From: Hominenteromicrobium mulieris
GTDB lineage: Bacteria > Bacillota > Clostridia > Oscillospirales > Acutalibacteraceae
Direction of reading: 5' to 3'
Assembly (NCBI GenBank): GCA_021029595.1
Contig: JAJJOY010000010.1
Coordinates: forward strand, 1-64,000
Length of the DNA stretch: 64,000 nucleotides
Part shown: one piece after another, positions 17,023 through 25,253 of the stretch
How the letters are laid out: the number at the start of each line of letters is the position of its first letter
How positions within the stretch are numbered: the first letter of the stretch is position 1
Translations under genes and position numbers: made by a program
The notes under the pieces: model-generated
What the model was told of the DNA's origin: nothing
The model's input: only the letters and a program-made list of their open reading frames with translations
The model's database searches: none

Positions 17023-17130
17023 CAGTTTTTTAGAAAAGGTAAACGCAAAAAGCTGTCTTATAACGGGTGCGCTTTTCGCCGGTGTTGGCCAAGTAAGACG
17101 GAGAGTTTGACAGAAAAGCGGAGGATGCAG

Positions 17131-18615
17131 ATGCTTACAGTGATGGTGGTGGATGATGATCCCCTTTTGTGCACAGCCATGCGACGAAAGATAGAGATGA
17201 TTGACAGGGAAAACCAGTTAGGAATTCAAGAGACGCTGATAGCCCACTCGGCCCAAGAGGCATGGGGGATTTTGCAGGAAAAGTCCGTTGATATATTGAT
17301 CAGCGACATTCGAATGCCCTATCAGACGGGTCTGGAGCTGGCGGACAAGGTAAACGAGGCTTTCCCGGAGATTCAGCTGGTGATTCTGAGCGGCTATGAC
17401 GATTACGAGTATATGCGGAGTGCTCTCCGCAGCGGAGTGGTGGATTATCTGCTCAAGCCCGTAAAGCTGGTGCAAATTCAGGAAGTGCTGCTCAAGTGTC
17501 AGGAGAATCTTCGCCGCCGGAAGGCGCAATCTCTCCGAAACGGCAACGACCGGGAGGTACTGGAAAACTGGCTCAACGGCTTACTCGCGGGTAAAACCGG
17601 CAAGCCCCCGGTGGAATTTCCCCATCCGGTGTTCTGGGTTGCATGGCCTTTTGGCGGGGAAGGAGAAGACGGTTTCCGGGCTGAGGAAGTCTTTGCCGAG
17701 GAATCGTCGGAGAATGTGGCGGCATTCTTTTTTCGCAACGTAACGCAAGACGCAGTTGTGCTGTTGAATACCGAAAGCAGCCGGGAGGACATTGTAAAAG
17801 CGTACATCGAAACGTGTCAGGAGTCCTGTGTCAGGCAGGGGGCGGGACGGCCCTGTTTTGCAGTGAGTCGACCGTTTACGCGTTTGGAAGAGTATCCTGT
17901 GTTTTATAAAGAGGCACGGTACACCATGGCCTATCGCATGCTGGAGCCGTTCGACCTTCGGTTTTCCTCTGCTCAAGCGGCTACGGAGCAAAGCCGGTTT
18001 CCGCGGTTTCAAGCCCGGATTCATTCGGCCTTTCAGAGCAGAAATTTTGCTGAGCTTTATCAGTTGCTTCAAAAAATCTTCTGTCGGGAATTTTTTCAGG
18101 AGCAGCCCTTTCCTAAGGAGATTCGACGATTTTATGTGTATTGGGAGTCTCAGGTTCAGGAGATGGCTTCTGCGTATCATCTGGAATTGGAAGCGTTTCC
18201 CCACTTTAGCAGATTTGCCAGTTTAAATGAAATGCAAGAATACCTGCAGAAGGTTTTGAAGCAGATGGAGGCGGCTGTGCAGACCGCTACAAACAAGTAT
18301 GCCCATATTCTTTCCATAGCAAAGCAGTATGTGCAGAATAATTACAACCGCGATATCAGCATGGACGAAGTGGCCGAGATGGTTTCCATGAGTTACAGCT
18401 ACTTTAGCCGTGTGTTTAAAGAGCAGCTTCATCAAAGCTTTTCGGAATATGTTCTGTCTGTCCGAATGCGAGAGGCCAAGCGGTTGATGGAAGAAGATCC
18501 CGCAATCAAAATAAAGGAGGTGGCAGAACTGGTTGGCTATGAAAGCGTGTATACCTTTTCCAGGGCGTACAAGCAGTACTATCATGTCTCGCCGAAACAG
18601 GATCGAGACGGCTAA
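17131..18615 (+). CDS. Response regulator with AraC-type DNA-binding domain, YesN type
   Basis: 494 residues from the ATG at 17131, after GGAGG. The receiver domain begins MVVDDDPLLCTAMRRKI; the phosphorylated Asp lies near 59 (ILISDIRMP) and the conserved Lys near 109 (LLKPVK). A long central region (about 130-385) has no clear domain. The C-terminus is an AraC HTH pair (about 395-494), with ISMDEVAEMVSMSYSYFSRVFKE and IKEVAELVGYESVYTFSRAYKQYYHVSP. It should activate the transporter and catabolic genes on either side. Confidence 0.93.
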   Translation: MLTVMVVDDDPLLCTAMRRKIEMIDRENQLGIQETLIAHSAQEAWGILQEKSVDILISDIRMPYQTGLELADKVNEAFPEIQLVILSGYDDYEYMRSALRSGVVDYLLKPVKLVQIQEVLLKCQENLRRRKAQSLRNGNDREVLENWLNGLLAGKTGKPPVEFPHPVFWVAWPFGGEGEDGFRAEEVFAEESSENVAAFFFRNVTQDAVVLLNTESSREDIVKAYIETCQESCVRQGAGRPCFAVSRPFTRLEEYPVFYKEARYTMAYRMLEPFDLRFSSAQAATEQSRFPRFQARIHSAFQSRNFAELYQLLQKIFCREFFQEQPFPKEIRRFYVYWESQVQEMASAYHLELEAFPHFSRFASLNEMQEYLQKVLKQMEAAVQTATNKYAHILSIAKQYVQNNYNRDISMDEVAEMVSMSYSYFSRVFKEQLHQSFSEYVLSVRMREAKRLMEEDPAIKIKEVAELVGYESVYTFSRAYKQYYHVSPKQDRDG

Positions 18616-18666
18616 CCGGAATTTTTGCCAAAACATAGACAGCATATTGGAGAAAGGAATTTTAAA

Positions 18667-19626
18667 ATGGAATATAAGAAACTTGGGAAAAGTGATGTAC
18701 TGGTCTCGGAGCTCATTCTGGGTTGCTGGGCCATGGGAGGAGATTATTTTGGCGCAACAGAGGACAAAAGCTCTTTGGAGGCGTTGGAAGTATCCTATGA
18801 GAATGGTGTGAATACCTTTGACACGGCCGAGATTTATGGCGATGGCCGTTCCGAGCGAGTGGTGGGCGAGGCTGCCCGCCGGATTGGCAGGGAAAAGGTG
18901 CGAATCATCTCCAAGGTGTTCAAGCCCTCTATGTCCCACGATAAGATGATTAAAGCCTGCGAAGACAGCCTTCAGCGCTTGGGTACCGATTACTTGGACG
19001 TTTACTTTTTACACTATCCGGTAGCGGAGGAAGAGGTTACCATTCAGGAAAGAATGGAGACCATGGAGGAACTGAAAAAGGCCGGAAAAATTCGAGCAAT
19101 CGGGTTGTCTAATTTCTCTCTGGAAGAGATGAAGGCGGCTATGAAGTTTGGACAGGTAGATGTGATTCAGCCTTGCTACAGCCTGCTGTGGAGATACGAT
19201 GAAGCCTTGCTGGAGTTTAGCCGAAAGCAGGAGATTTCGGTGATTCCTTACAGCACGCTGGCTCAGGGATTGCTGACGGGAAAGTACCAAAAAGGCGCAG
19301 TGTTCACGGACGGACGCGCTCGAGCGGCCCTGTTCCAGCCGGAAAACTACGATAGGTGTCTGGAAGTGACGGACGTACTGTCACAGATCAGTGCGAAATA
19401 TGGCAAAACACCGGCCCAAGGCGCCATTGCTTGGCTGCTGCAAACCCAAGGGATTACGGCACCGATCGTCGGAGCGAAAAACGGAAGACAGGCTCAGGAG
19501 AATTTGAAAGCCGCCGGCTGGCAATTCAGTAAGGAAGACTACGATGTGATTGACCGAGCCAGCAGACGCTTTATGGAGGGCTTACCCCATTACACACTGT
19601 TCTTCAATACGGAGACAACAAACTGA
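18667..19626 (+). CDS. Aldo/keto reductase
   Basis: 319 residues; the start at 18667 follows AGAAAGGA. It shows the TIM-barrel catalytic tetrad: Asp and Tyr in NTFDTAEIYGDG (near 50), Lys in IISKVF (near 80) and His in YFLHYP (near 115). GLSNFS, IQPCYSLLWR and the NADPH-binding tail PIVGAKNGRQAQENLKAA follow. It reduces an aldehyde or ketose with NAD(P)H. Placed directly before an aldolase, it may reduce the aldehyde released by aldol cleavage or interconvert a keto sugar earlier in the route. It begins the catabolic part of the operon after the regulator. Confidence 0.9.
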   Translation: MEYKKLGKSDVLVSELILGCWAMGGDYFGATEDKSSLEALEVSYENGVNTFDTAEIYGDGRSERVVGEAARRIGREKVRIISKVFKPSMSHDKMIKACEDSLQRLGTDYLDVYFLHYPVAEEEVTIQERMETMEELKKAGKIRAIGLSNFSLEEMKAAMKFGQVDVIQPCYSLLWRYDEALLEFSRKQEISVIPYSTLAQGLLTGKYQKGAVFTDGRARAALFQPENYDRCLEVTDVLSQISAKYGKTPAQGAIAWLLQTQGITAPIVGAKNGRQAQENLKAAGWQFSKEDYDVIDRASRRFMEGLPHYTLFFNTETTN

Positions 19627-19642
19627 GAGGAGAGAAAAGAGA

Positions 19643-20497
19643 ATGCCATTGGTTAAAGTAAATGAGCTGCTGCACCACGCCACGGAAAACGGTTACGGAG
19701 TAGCTGCTGTGAACGTGTTCAACTACGAGACGATTAAGTGGGTGGCTGAGGCGGCCAATCGGGAGCGAATTCCGGTGATTATCCAGTTTTATCCCGGCTT
19801 CGACAAGTACATCGCCTTAAAACATGTGGCGGCTATCGCCAAAGATTTTGCAGAAAAATCTTCAGTGCCCATCGGCGTACATCTGGATCATTCCGCCGGC
19901 TATGAAATAGCAGTGAGCGGCGTGCGGGATGGCTTTCCGTCTGTGATGGTGGACGGCTCAGCGTTGCCGTATGAGGAAAATATGGCGCTGACAGCAGCGG
20001 TTGTGAAAACAGCAGCGGTGTTTGGCGTAGACGTAGAGGCCGAACTGGGTCATGTGGGCTCGGGAGCCAATCTGGATGACATCGTCAACAGCGATCATTA
20101 CACCGATGTAAAGCAGGCTGTGGAATTTGTGCAATGCACGGGTTGCGGATCTCTGGCGGTGGCTGTGGGCAATGCTCACGGTGCCTACGTGCAAACCCCG
20201 AATCTGGACTTTGATCGTATTGCTTCTTTGCGTAGCGCTCTGCCCATTCCGCTGGTACTGCATGGGTGTTCGGATATTCCTCCCGAGCAGTTGCAGGAGA
20301 GTGTGCGCCTGGGTATGAGCAAGTTCAACATAGCCACTGAGTATTTTCGGGCTTGCTATCACGGTGTGGTACAGCATGGGGATCCGGCTGAAAAGAACGG
20401 GGACATGTTCCGACTGATGATGGAGACTTCCGAAAACGCTATAGATTTTGTACGCGGTAAAATGCGTTTGCTTAATCCGAATAAGTTTACATTTTAG
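19643..20497 (+). CDS. Class II (zinc) ketose-bisphosphate aldolase family
   Basis: 284 residues from the ATG at 19643 after GAGAGGAGAG, 16 nt behind the reductase. Motifs of the FbaA/GatY/IolJ family: HLDHS (catalytic Asp near 82 and zinc His near 83, with Ser where the family usually has Gly or Ala), EAELGHVG (Glu near 134), VGNAHGAY (zinc His near 179), VLHGCSDIP (zinc His near 207) and GMSKFNIATE for phosphate binding. It cleaves a ketose 1-phosphate or bisphosphate to dihydroxyacetone phosphate and an aldehyde. Its substrate should be the product of the PfkB kinase downstream. Confidence 0.9.
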   Translation: MPLVKVNELLHHATENGYGVAAVNVFNYETIKWVAEAANRERIPVIIQFYPGFDKYIALKHVAAIAKDFAEKSSVPIGVHLDHSAGYEIAVSGVRDGFPSVMVDGSALPYEENMALTAAVVKTAAVFGVDVEAELGHVGSGANLDDIVNSDHYTDVKQAVEFVQCTGCGSLAVAVGNAHGAYVQTPNLDFDRIASLRSALPIPLVLHGCSDIPPEQLQESVRLGMSKFNIATEYFRACYHGVVQHGDPAEKNGDMFRLMMETSENAIDFVRGKMRLLNPNKFTF

Positions 20498-20531
20498 TTA
20501 ACTTAACGCAAAGGAGGCTTTAGGAAGAGTT

Positions 20532-21503
20532 GTGTTAAAAGAATTTGAAATAGCGGGCTATGACATGCCCTGTGTAGACCTGGCAGTGAATGTGGATGTG
20601 TTTCCCAAGCCAAACGGAGGAACCGGGATAAACGCTATGAGCTGGCAGGGCGGAGGAAAAGTGGCCACCGGCATGGTGGCGGCAGCCAGATTGGGAGCTA
20701 AATGCGCCATGATAGGTGCGGTGGGAAGCGATGACTACGGCGAGTTTTGCTTACGGGATTTTGAACGTCATGGAATTGACATATCCGGAATGAAAACGCG
20801 CCAGGGAGAAACGACATCTCTCTCCATAGTGCTCAGCGACCGCGAGACGCAGGGACGGAGTATTGTGTACCGATCCGGCACGGCAAATCCCCCTACGTTG
20901 GAGGAGATAGAGGAACGAATTCTGACGGGGTGTCAGTGGTTTTTTATCTCTCATGCCACACATGTGGCAATGGAATCAGCCAAGCGGGCAAAGAAAGCGG
21001 GAGCCAAAATCATCGTGGACGCCGATTCCTACTCATCGGAAATGATGGAGAATATCGGCATCATCGACGTTTTTATTGCTTCGGAATTCTTCTATAAGGT
21101 GCTTTTCCGTGGAAAGGAGGAGGCCTTTGAAGCAAATTGCCGGGAGGTCCAAAAAATGGGCCCTTCTATTGTGGTGTTCACATTAGGAGCAAAAGGCTGC
21201 GTAGGGTACAGCGAGGAGGATGGCTTTTTTCAGATGCCCTCCTTTGCTGTGGATGTGCAGGATACAGTGGGGGCCGGAGATGTGTTCCACGGCGCATATA
21301 CCGTAGGATTGCTGCGCGGGCTTTCTCCCAAAGAAGCCGCTCGGCTTGCCACGGGAGTTTCTTGCATCAAGTGTACCAGAATCGGTGGCAGAGCCGGCAT
21401 TCCCGATTGGAATACGGTGCAGCGCTTTTTGCGCACCGGGGAAATCGACTATACGGAAATTGATCAGCGTGTAGAATTTTATAGGAGGAAGTTGCAGATA
21501 TGA
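20532..21503 (+). CDS. PfkB family sugar kinase
   Basis: 323 residues; GTG start with AAAGGAGG 13 nt upstream. The sugar-binding glycine motif GGGKVATGMVAAARLG lies near 40-55, and the C-terminal PfkB signature DTVGAGDVFHGAY carries the catalytic Asp near 250. The subfamily (fructokinase, ribokinase, 5-dehydro-2-deoxygluconokinase) cannot be fixed. Its 3' end overlaps the isomerase gene by 4 bp. Between an aldolase and a FucI-like isomerase it should phosphorylate the ketose formed by the isomerase. Confidence 0.9.
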   Translation: MLKEFEIAGYDMPCVDLAVNVDVFPKPNGGTGINAMSWQGGGKVATGMVAAARLGAKCAMIGAVGSDDYGEFCLRDFERHGIDISGMKTRQGETTSLSIVLSDRETQGRSIVYRSGTANPPTLEEIEERILTGCQWFFISHATHVAMESAKRAKKAGAKIIVDADSYSSEMMENIGIIDVFIASEFFYKVLFRGKEEAFEANCREVQKMGPSIVVFTLGAKGCVGYSEEDGFFQMPSFAVDVQDTVGAGDVFHGAYTVGLLRGLSPKEAARLATGVSCIKCTRIGGRAGIPDWNTVQRFLRTGEIDYTEIDQRVEFYRRKLQI

Positions 21504-22885
21504 AAAAGCAGAACATTGTGATTGGCGTAGCGCCTACTAAGCGCAGCTTTTTGAGCATGGAGGAGGCCAAGCGGCAAAAGGAAAAGTTTATGGCTGTTAT
21601 TCGCGGTATTCATCCGGATGTGGTCACTCTGGTGGATATTGATGACATATGCGAAAACGGAATACTGTTCGAAACGGAAAAAATAACACAGGTGGTGGAA
21701 AAATTCCGCCGGGCAAAGATTGACGCGCTGTTTACCCCCCATTGCGATTTTGGTGAAGAGCAGTGTGCCGCAGGAGTAGCGGCGGCGATGAAGGTACCCA
21801 CCTTGGTATGGGGTGCTCGAGATGAGAGGCCGAACACCGACGAAAGCCGAGGAAGAGATACGCAGTGCGGCATGTTCGCCTGCACCAAGGTGATGCGCCG
21901 GTTCGGAGTGCAGTATAGTTATATTTGGAACTGCGAGACCGAAAGCGAGGATTTCCGCAATGGCTTTGACAGCTTTATCCGTGTGGTGTCCGTTATAAAG
22001 GCGGTGAAAAATCTGCGAATCGCCAAGTTTGGAGCAAGACCGGAACCGTTTATGAGTGTGACGGCCAATGAGGGAGATTTGGCAACCAAATTGGGTGTGA
22101 CTGTGGTGCCGATATCTCCTAACACAGTGGCAGCCCGTATGGATCAGTTGATCGGTGAAAATTCTCCCAGATTACAAGATTACGTGGCGAATGTAAAGCA
22201 ACGTATGGATGCTTCCGGTATGAAGGAAGAGGCGGTGGAGAGAGCCGCAGCAGCTAAACTGGCCATTCAGGATCTGATGGAGGAAAAGCACTGTGCAGCC
22301 GGAGCGATGGAGTGCTGGAGCGCGGTTACAGTTTTAGGCGCACCTGTCTGCATGGCTTTGGGCGAGCTGTCTGATGAAGGATTGCCGGTTTCCTGTGAGA
22401 CGGATGTCAACGGAGCGGTGACCATGGCGATGCTGCAGGCGGTCACCTTGGGCAAAGAGGCCTGTTTCCTTGCGGATTTGACCATTCGCCATCCGCAGAA
22501 CGACAACGCGGAGCTGCTGTGGCATTGCGGTCCCTTCCCGTATTCCTTGAAGGATTCTTCCAGTGTTGCCCGACTTGTCCAGGGACAGGAACGGTTTGAA
22601 CTGAAAAAGGGCCCCATTACGGTATGCCGTTTCGACGATGTGGACGGAAAGTACTATCTGTTTGGCGGTGAGGGCAAAGGAGTAGACGGACCCGAAACCA
22701 ATGGAACCTATGTGTGGTTCGAAACGAACAACTGGAAGATGTGGGAAGAGAAGCTGATGTTTGGGCCCTATATCCATCATGTGGGTGGAATTTACGGAAA
22801 CTACAAAAAGGTGCTGCGGGAAGCCGCCCGTTATCTGGGAATGATTTTTGATGATGCGGACGAACAGGGCGTGTATAGCCTGTAA
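21500..22885 (+). CDS. L-fucose/L-arabinose isomerase-like protein
   Basis: 461 residues, start overlapping the kinase stop. The N-terminal half has Rossmann-like strands (VTLVDIDDI, ALFTPHCDFGEEQCAAGVAAAMKVPTLVWG). The C-terminal half has GLPVSCETDVNGAVTMAML, the FucI metal-site pattern with Glu near 300 and Asp near 302, and LLWHCGPFP with a candidate third ligand His near 342. FucI-type enzymes interconvert aldoses and ketoses using a divalent metal. The exact sugar is unknown. Related FucI-like proteins serve in several unusual sugar routes, so this is a key protein for identifying the substrate. Confidence 0.85.
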   Translation: MKKQNIVIGVAPTKRSFLSMEEAKRQKEKFMAVIRGIHPDVVTLVDIDDICENGILFETEKITQVVEKFRRAKIDALFTPHCDFGEEQCAAGVAAAMKVPTLVWGARDERPNTDESRGRDTQCGMFACTKVMRRFGVQYSYIWNCETESEDFRNGFDSFIRVVSVIKAVKNLRIAKFGARPEPFMSVTANEGDLATKLGVTVVPISPNTVAARMDQLIGENSPRLQDYVANVKQRMDASGMKEEAVERAAAAKLAIQDLMEEKHCAAGAMECWSAVTVLGAPVCMALGELSDEGLPVSCETDVNGAVTMAMLQAVTLGKEACFLADLTIRHPQNDNAELLWHCGPFPYSLKDSSSVARLVQGQERFELKKGPITVCRFDDVDGKYYLFGGEGKGVDGPETNGTYVWFETNNWKMWEEKLMFGPYIHHVGGIYGNYKKVLREAARYLGMIFDDADEQGVYSL

Positions 22886-22906
22886 TCTTAGAAAGGAAAA
22901 ATTGCC

Positions 22907-23401
22907 ATGAGAGAGATTGTTTCAAAACCGTTGGATCGGGAGGCGTTTCGTCCCTATGGAGATTTTGTGGATTTGCTCCATATCAAGCAGATGGATGCTA
23001 TGGCCGGAGCGGATAATATCTTCATCCCGGATCTGACGACACTCCGTTTAGATGAAAGAATGCAGGCCTCGGTATGCGTGGCACGGGTGTCCCAGTGTGA
23101 GAGAATCATCACCGCTGTGGAATACCATGGATTTACCAGCGAGGGAATTCTTCCTCTGGACGGTGATATTGATATATTTGTGGGACCTTCCAGTTTTCAG
23201 GTGAACCCTGCGTCCATTGAGGCGTTCCGTGTTCCCCGGGGTACCTTTGTCCGGCTGAATCCCGGTGTGCTTCACGGCCGCCAGTTTGTCGTGGATTCCC
23301 AGAGCGTCAATGTAATGATCTTGCTGCCGGAGCGCACCTTCGGAAATGACTGTGTGTTCACGCGGCTGGCAGAATCCGATCAGATTAAAATTCTGTTGTA
23401 A
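22907..23401 (+). CDS. Ureidoglycolate lyase (AllA)-like cupin protein
   Basis: 164 residues, start 21 nt after the isomerase, with AGAAAGGAAA. It opens VSKPLDREAFRPYGDFVDL, which is typical of AllA. SEGILPLDGDIDIFVGPSS and GTFVRLNPGVLHGRQFVV match the cupin strands and the G-x-W/L-H pattern of the family. No purine or allantoin genes are nearby, so ureidoglycolate is an unlikely substrate. It may instead act on a sugar acid or help equilibrate a sugar intermediate; this is inference from context. Confidence 0.75.
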   Translation: MREIVSKPLDREAFRPYGDFVDLLHIKQMDAMAGADNIFIPDLTTLRLDERMQASVCVARVSQCERIITAVEYHGFTSEGILPLDGDIDIFVGPSSFQVNPASIEAFRVPRGTFVRLNPGVLHGRQFVVDSQSVNVMILLPERTFGNDCVFTRLAESDQIKILL

Positions 23402-23413
23402 AGGAGTGATTCC

Positions 23414-25210
23414 ATGAATCGAGAGGCAATATTTCACAATCCGGTCAGCAATTATGCGTTTCCCATTTCTTATGAAAAGTTCAAGGTTCGCTTGCGTGCA
23501 GGGAAGGGCGATTTGGACCGAGTGACTTTGGTCATTGGAAATAAATACCTCTGGCATACCCGCAAGGAAGTTCCCATGGAGGTGGAAGGTTCAGACGAGC
23601 TGTTTGATTACTATTCTTATGTGTATCCGGTAGATGACCCTCGCGTTGCCTACTACTTCCTTTTGGAAAAGGGGGACGAACAGTGGCTGTATGGGGACAG
23701 CGGTTTCGCAAAGCCGGAACTGGTCAACATAGACGAGGATGAATCTTCAGCCTTTGTTAACTTCCATTTTCCGTTTATCAACCGCATTGACATCCATAAA
23801 AAGCCATCTTGGGTCAACAGTGCGGTGTTCTATCAGATTTTTCCGGAGCGCTTTTGCAACGGAAACCCTAAGCTTTCTCCGGAGAATGTGGCGCCTTGGG
23901 GCACCGCGCCGGACAGACAGATTTTTATGGGCGGAGATTTGCCGGGTATTACCCAAAAGCTTTCCTATTTGGAAGAATTGGGCGTGAACGCCCTGTATTT
24001 GACCCCGATTTTTGAAGCCACTTCCAACCACAAGTATGACACCGTGGACTATACGCGCATCGATCCTCATTTTGGCGATGAATCCGATTTGGTGGAGCTG
24101 ATTAATCAGGCTCATAAGCGTGGCATCCGAGTGATTTTAGACGGCGTGTTCAACCATTGTGGCGGAGGTTTTAGGCAGTTCCAAGATGTGGTGGAGCACG
24201 GAGAGGAATCTCCTTTCCGGGATTGGTTTTACATTCGGGAATTTCCGGTGAGTTTTGATCCTTTGAATTTTGATTCTTTCGGAGACACTCCCTATACCCC
24301 CAGACACCCCGGTTTGAAAAATTTATCTGAAGAACAGTTGAGAACGGCCTGTATGCCCAAGTGGAACACGGAAAATCCTCAGGCGAAGGAATATCTTCTG
24401 GGAGCCGTGGCCAAGTGGACCCGCATGGGTATTGACGGTTGGAGACTGGATGTAGCCACCGAGGTGGACTCCCATTTCTGGAGAGAGTTTCGGGAGACCG
24501 TTCGGGGGATCAATCCCGATGCACTGATTATCGGAGAGTTCTGGCGCAATTCGGAAGCGTGGCTTCAGGGGGATCAGTACGATGGCGTGATGAACTATGG
24601 TGTTCAGCGCGCGGCAGTGGAGTACTTTGCCAAGAGCGCAGTGGCTCCTCAGCGTTTTCAGGAACTTCTCACGGAAAATTTGATGCGCTATTCCGATGCA
24701 GCCAATGACTCTATGCTCAATCTGCTGGACAGCCACGACACTGCCCGCTTCCTTACGGTCAGCGGAGGGAATACGGCGCGGTTGAAAAACGCGGCGGCTT
24801 TCCTGTTCACCTTTGTGGGTATGCCCTGCACATACTATGGCACGGAAATTGGTATGACGGGTGAGAACGACCCGGATTGCCGTAAGGCGTTCGACTGGGA
24901 GGAATCTCATTGGAATACGGATTTGCGGACGCACTATCAGAAGCTGATGCGGTTGCGAAAAACCAGAAAAGCGCTGCAGGAGGGAACCGTTAGATTCCGT
25001 TCTCAGGGAGATTTGTTTGTTATGGAACGCCAATTACAGGAAGAGCTTCTGGTGACGGTAATCAACAACACAGATTGTCCCCAAAACTACACGTTGTCGG
25101 GAAATTACGTCCGCGATTTGTTAAGTGAAAAGGCCTTTGAAGGGACTCAGAATGCCACCGTGGTGGAAGTTCCTCCCTTCTCTGCAATGATTCTGGAAAA
25201 AATAAATTAA
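23414..25210 (+). CDS. GH13 amylase family, neopullulanase/cyclomaltodextrinase-like, cytoplasmic
   Basis: 598 residues with no signal peptide. An N-terminal beta-sandwich domain (about 1-120, CBM34-like) precedes the barrel, as in GH13_20 enzymes. Conserved regions: DGVFNH (243-248), GWRLDVATEVD with nucleophile Asp346, IIGEFW with acid/base Glu375 and LLDSHDTAR with Asp442. PTYYGTEIGMTG-like sequence follows. The family hydrolyses alpha-1,4 and alpha-1,6 linkages of cyclodextrins, pullulan fragments or small maltooligosaccharides inside the cell. In this operon it probably cleaves the imported alpha-glucoside before the isomerase-kinase-aldolase steps. All catalytic residues are present. 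Confidence 0.92.
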   Translation: MNREAIFHNPVSNYAFPISYEKFKVRLRAGKGDLDRVTLVIGNKYLWHTRKEVPMEVEGSDELFDYYSYVYPVDDPRVAYYFLLEKGDEQWLYGDSGFAKPELVNIDEDESSAFVNFHFPFINRIDIHKKPSWVNSAVFYQIFPERFCNGNPKLSPENVAPWGTAPDRQIFMGGDLPGITQKLSYLEELGVNALYLTPIFEATSNHKYDTVDYTRIDPHFGDESDLVELINQAHKRGIRVILDGVFNHCGGGFRQFQDVVEHGEESPFRDWFYIREFPVSFDPLNFDSFGDTPYTPRHPGLKNLSEEQLRTACMPKWNTENPQAKEYLLGAVAKWTRMGIDGWRLDVATEVDSHFWREFRETVRGINPDALIIGEFWRNSEAWLQGDQYDGVMNYGVQRAAVEYFAKSAVAPQRFQELLTENLMRYSDAANDSMLNLLDSHDTARFLTVSGGNTARLKNAAAFLFTFVGMPCTYYGTEIGMTGENDPDCRKAFDWEESHWNTDLRTHYQKLMRLRKTRKALQEGTVRFRSQGDLFVMERQLQEELLVTVINNTDCPQNYTLSGNYVRDLLSEKAFEGTQNATVVEVPPFSAMILEKIN

Positions 25211-25253
25211 TTTTATTTAATTTATAACTTAATTTAAAGGAGTTGTAATCAAC

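Noticed and set aside
20532-22885. Firm assignment of the locus to inositol, fucose or sulfoquinovose use
   Set aside because: The kinase, aldolase and isomerase are related to enzymes of each of these pathways, but diagnostic partners (IolD/IolE, FucA/FucK, a GH31 sulfoquinovosidase or sulfolactaldehyde genes) are absent.
22907-23401. Purine or allantoin degradation pathway
   Set aside because: The AllA-like protein is the only hint. No allantoinase, allantoate or urease genes are nearby, and the operon is otherwise for carbohydrates.
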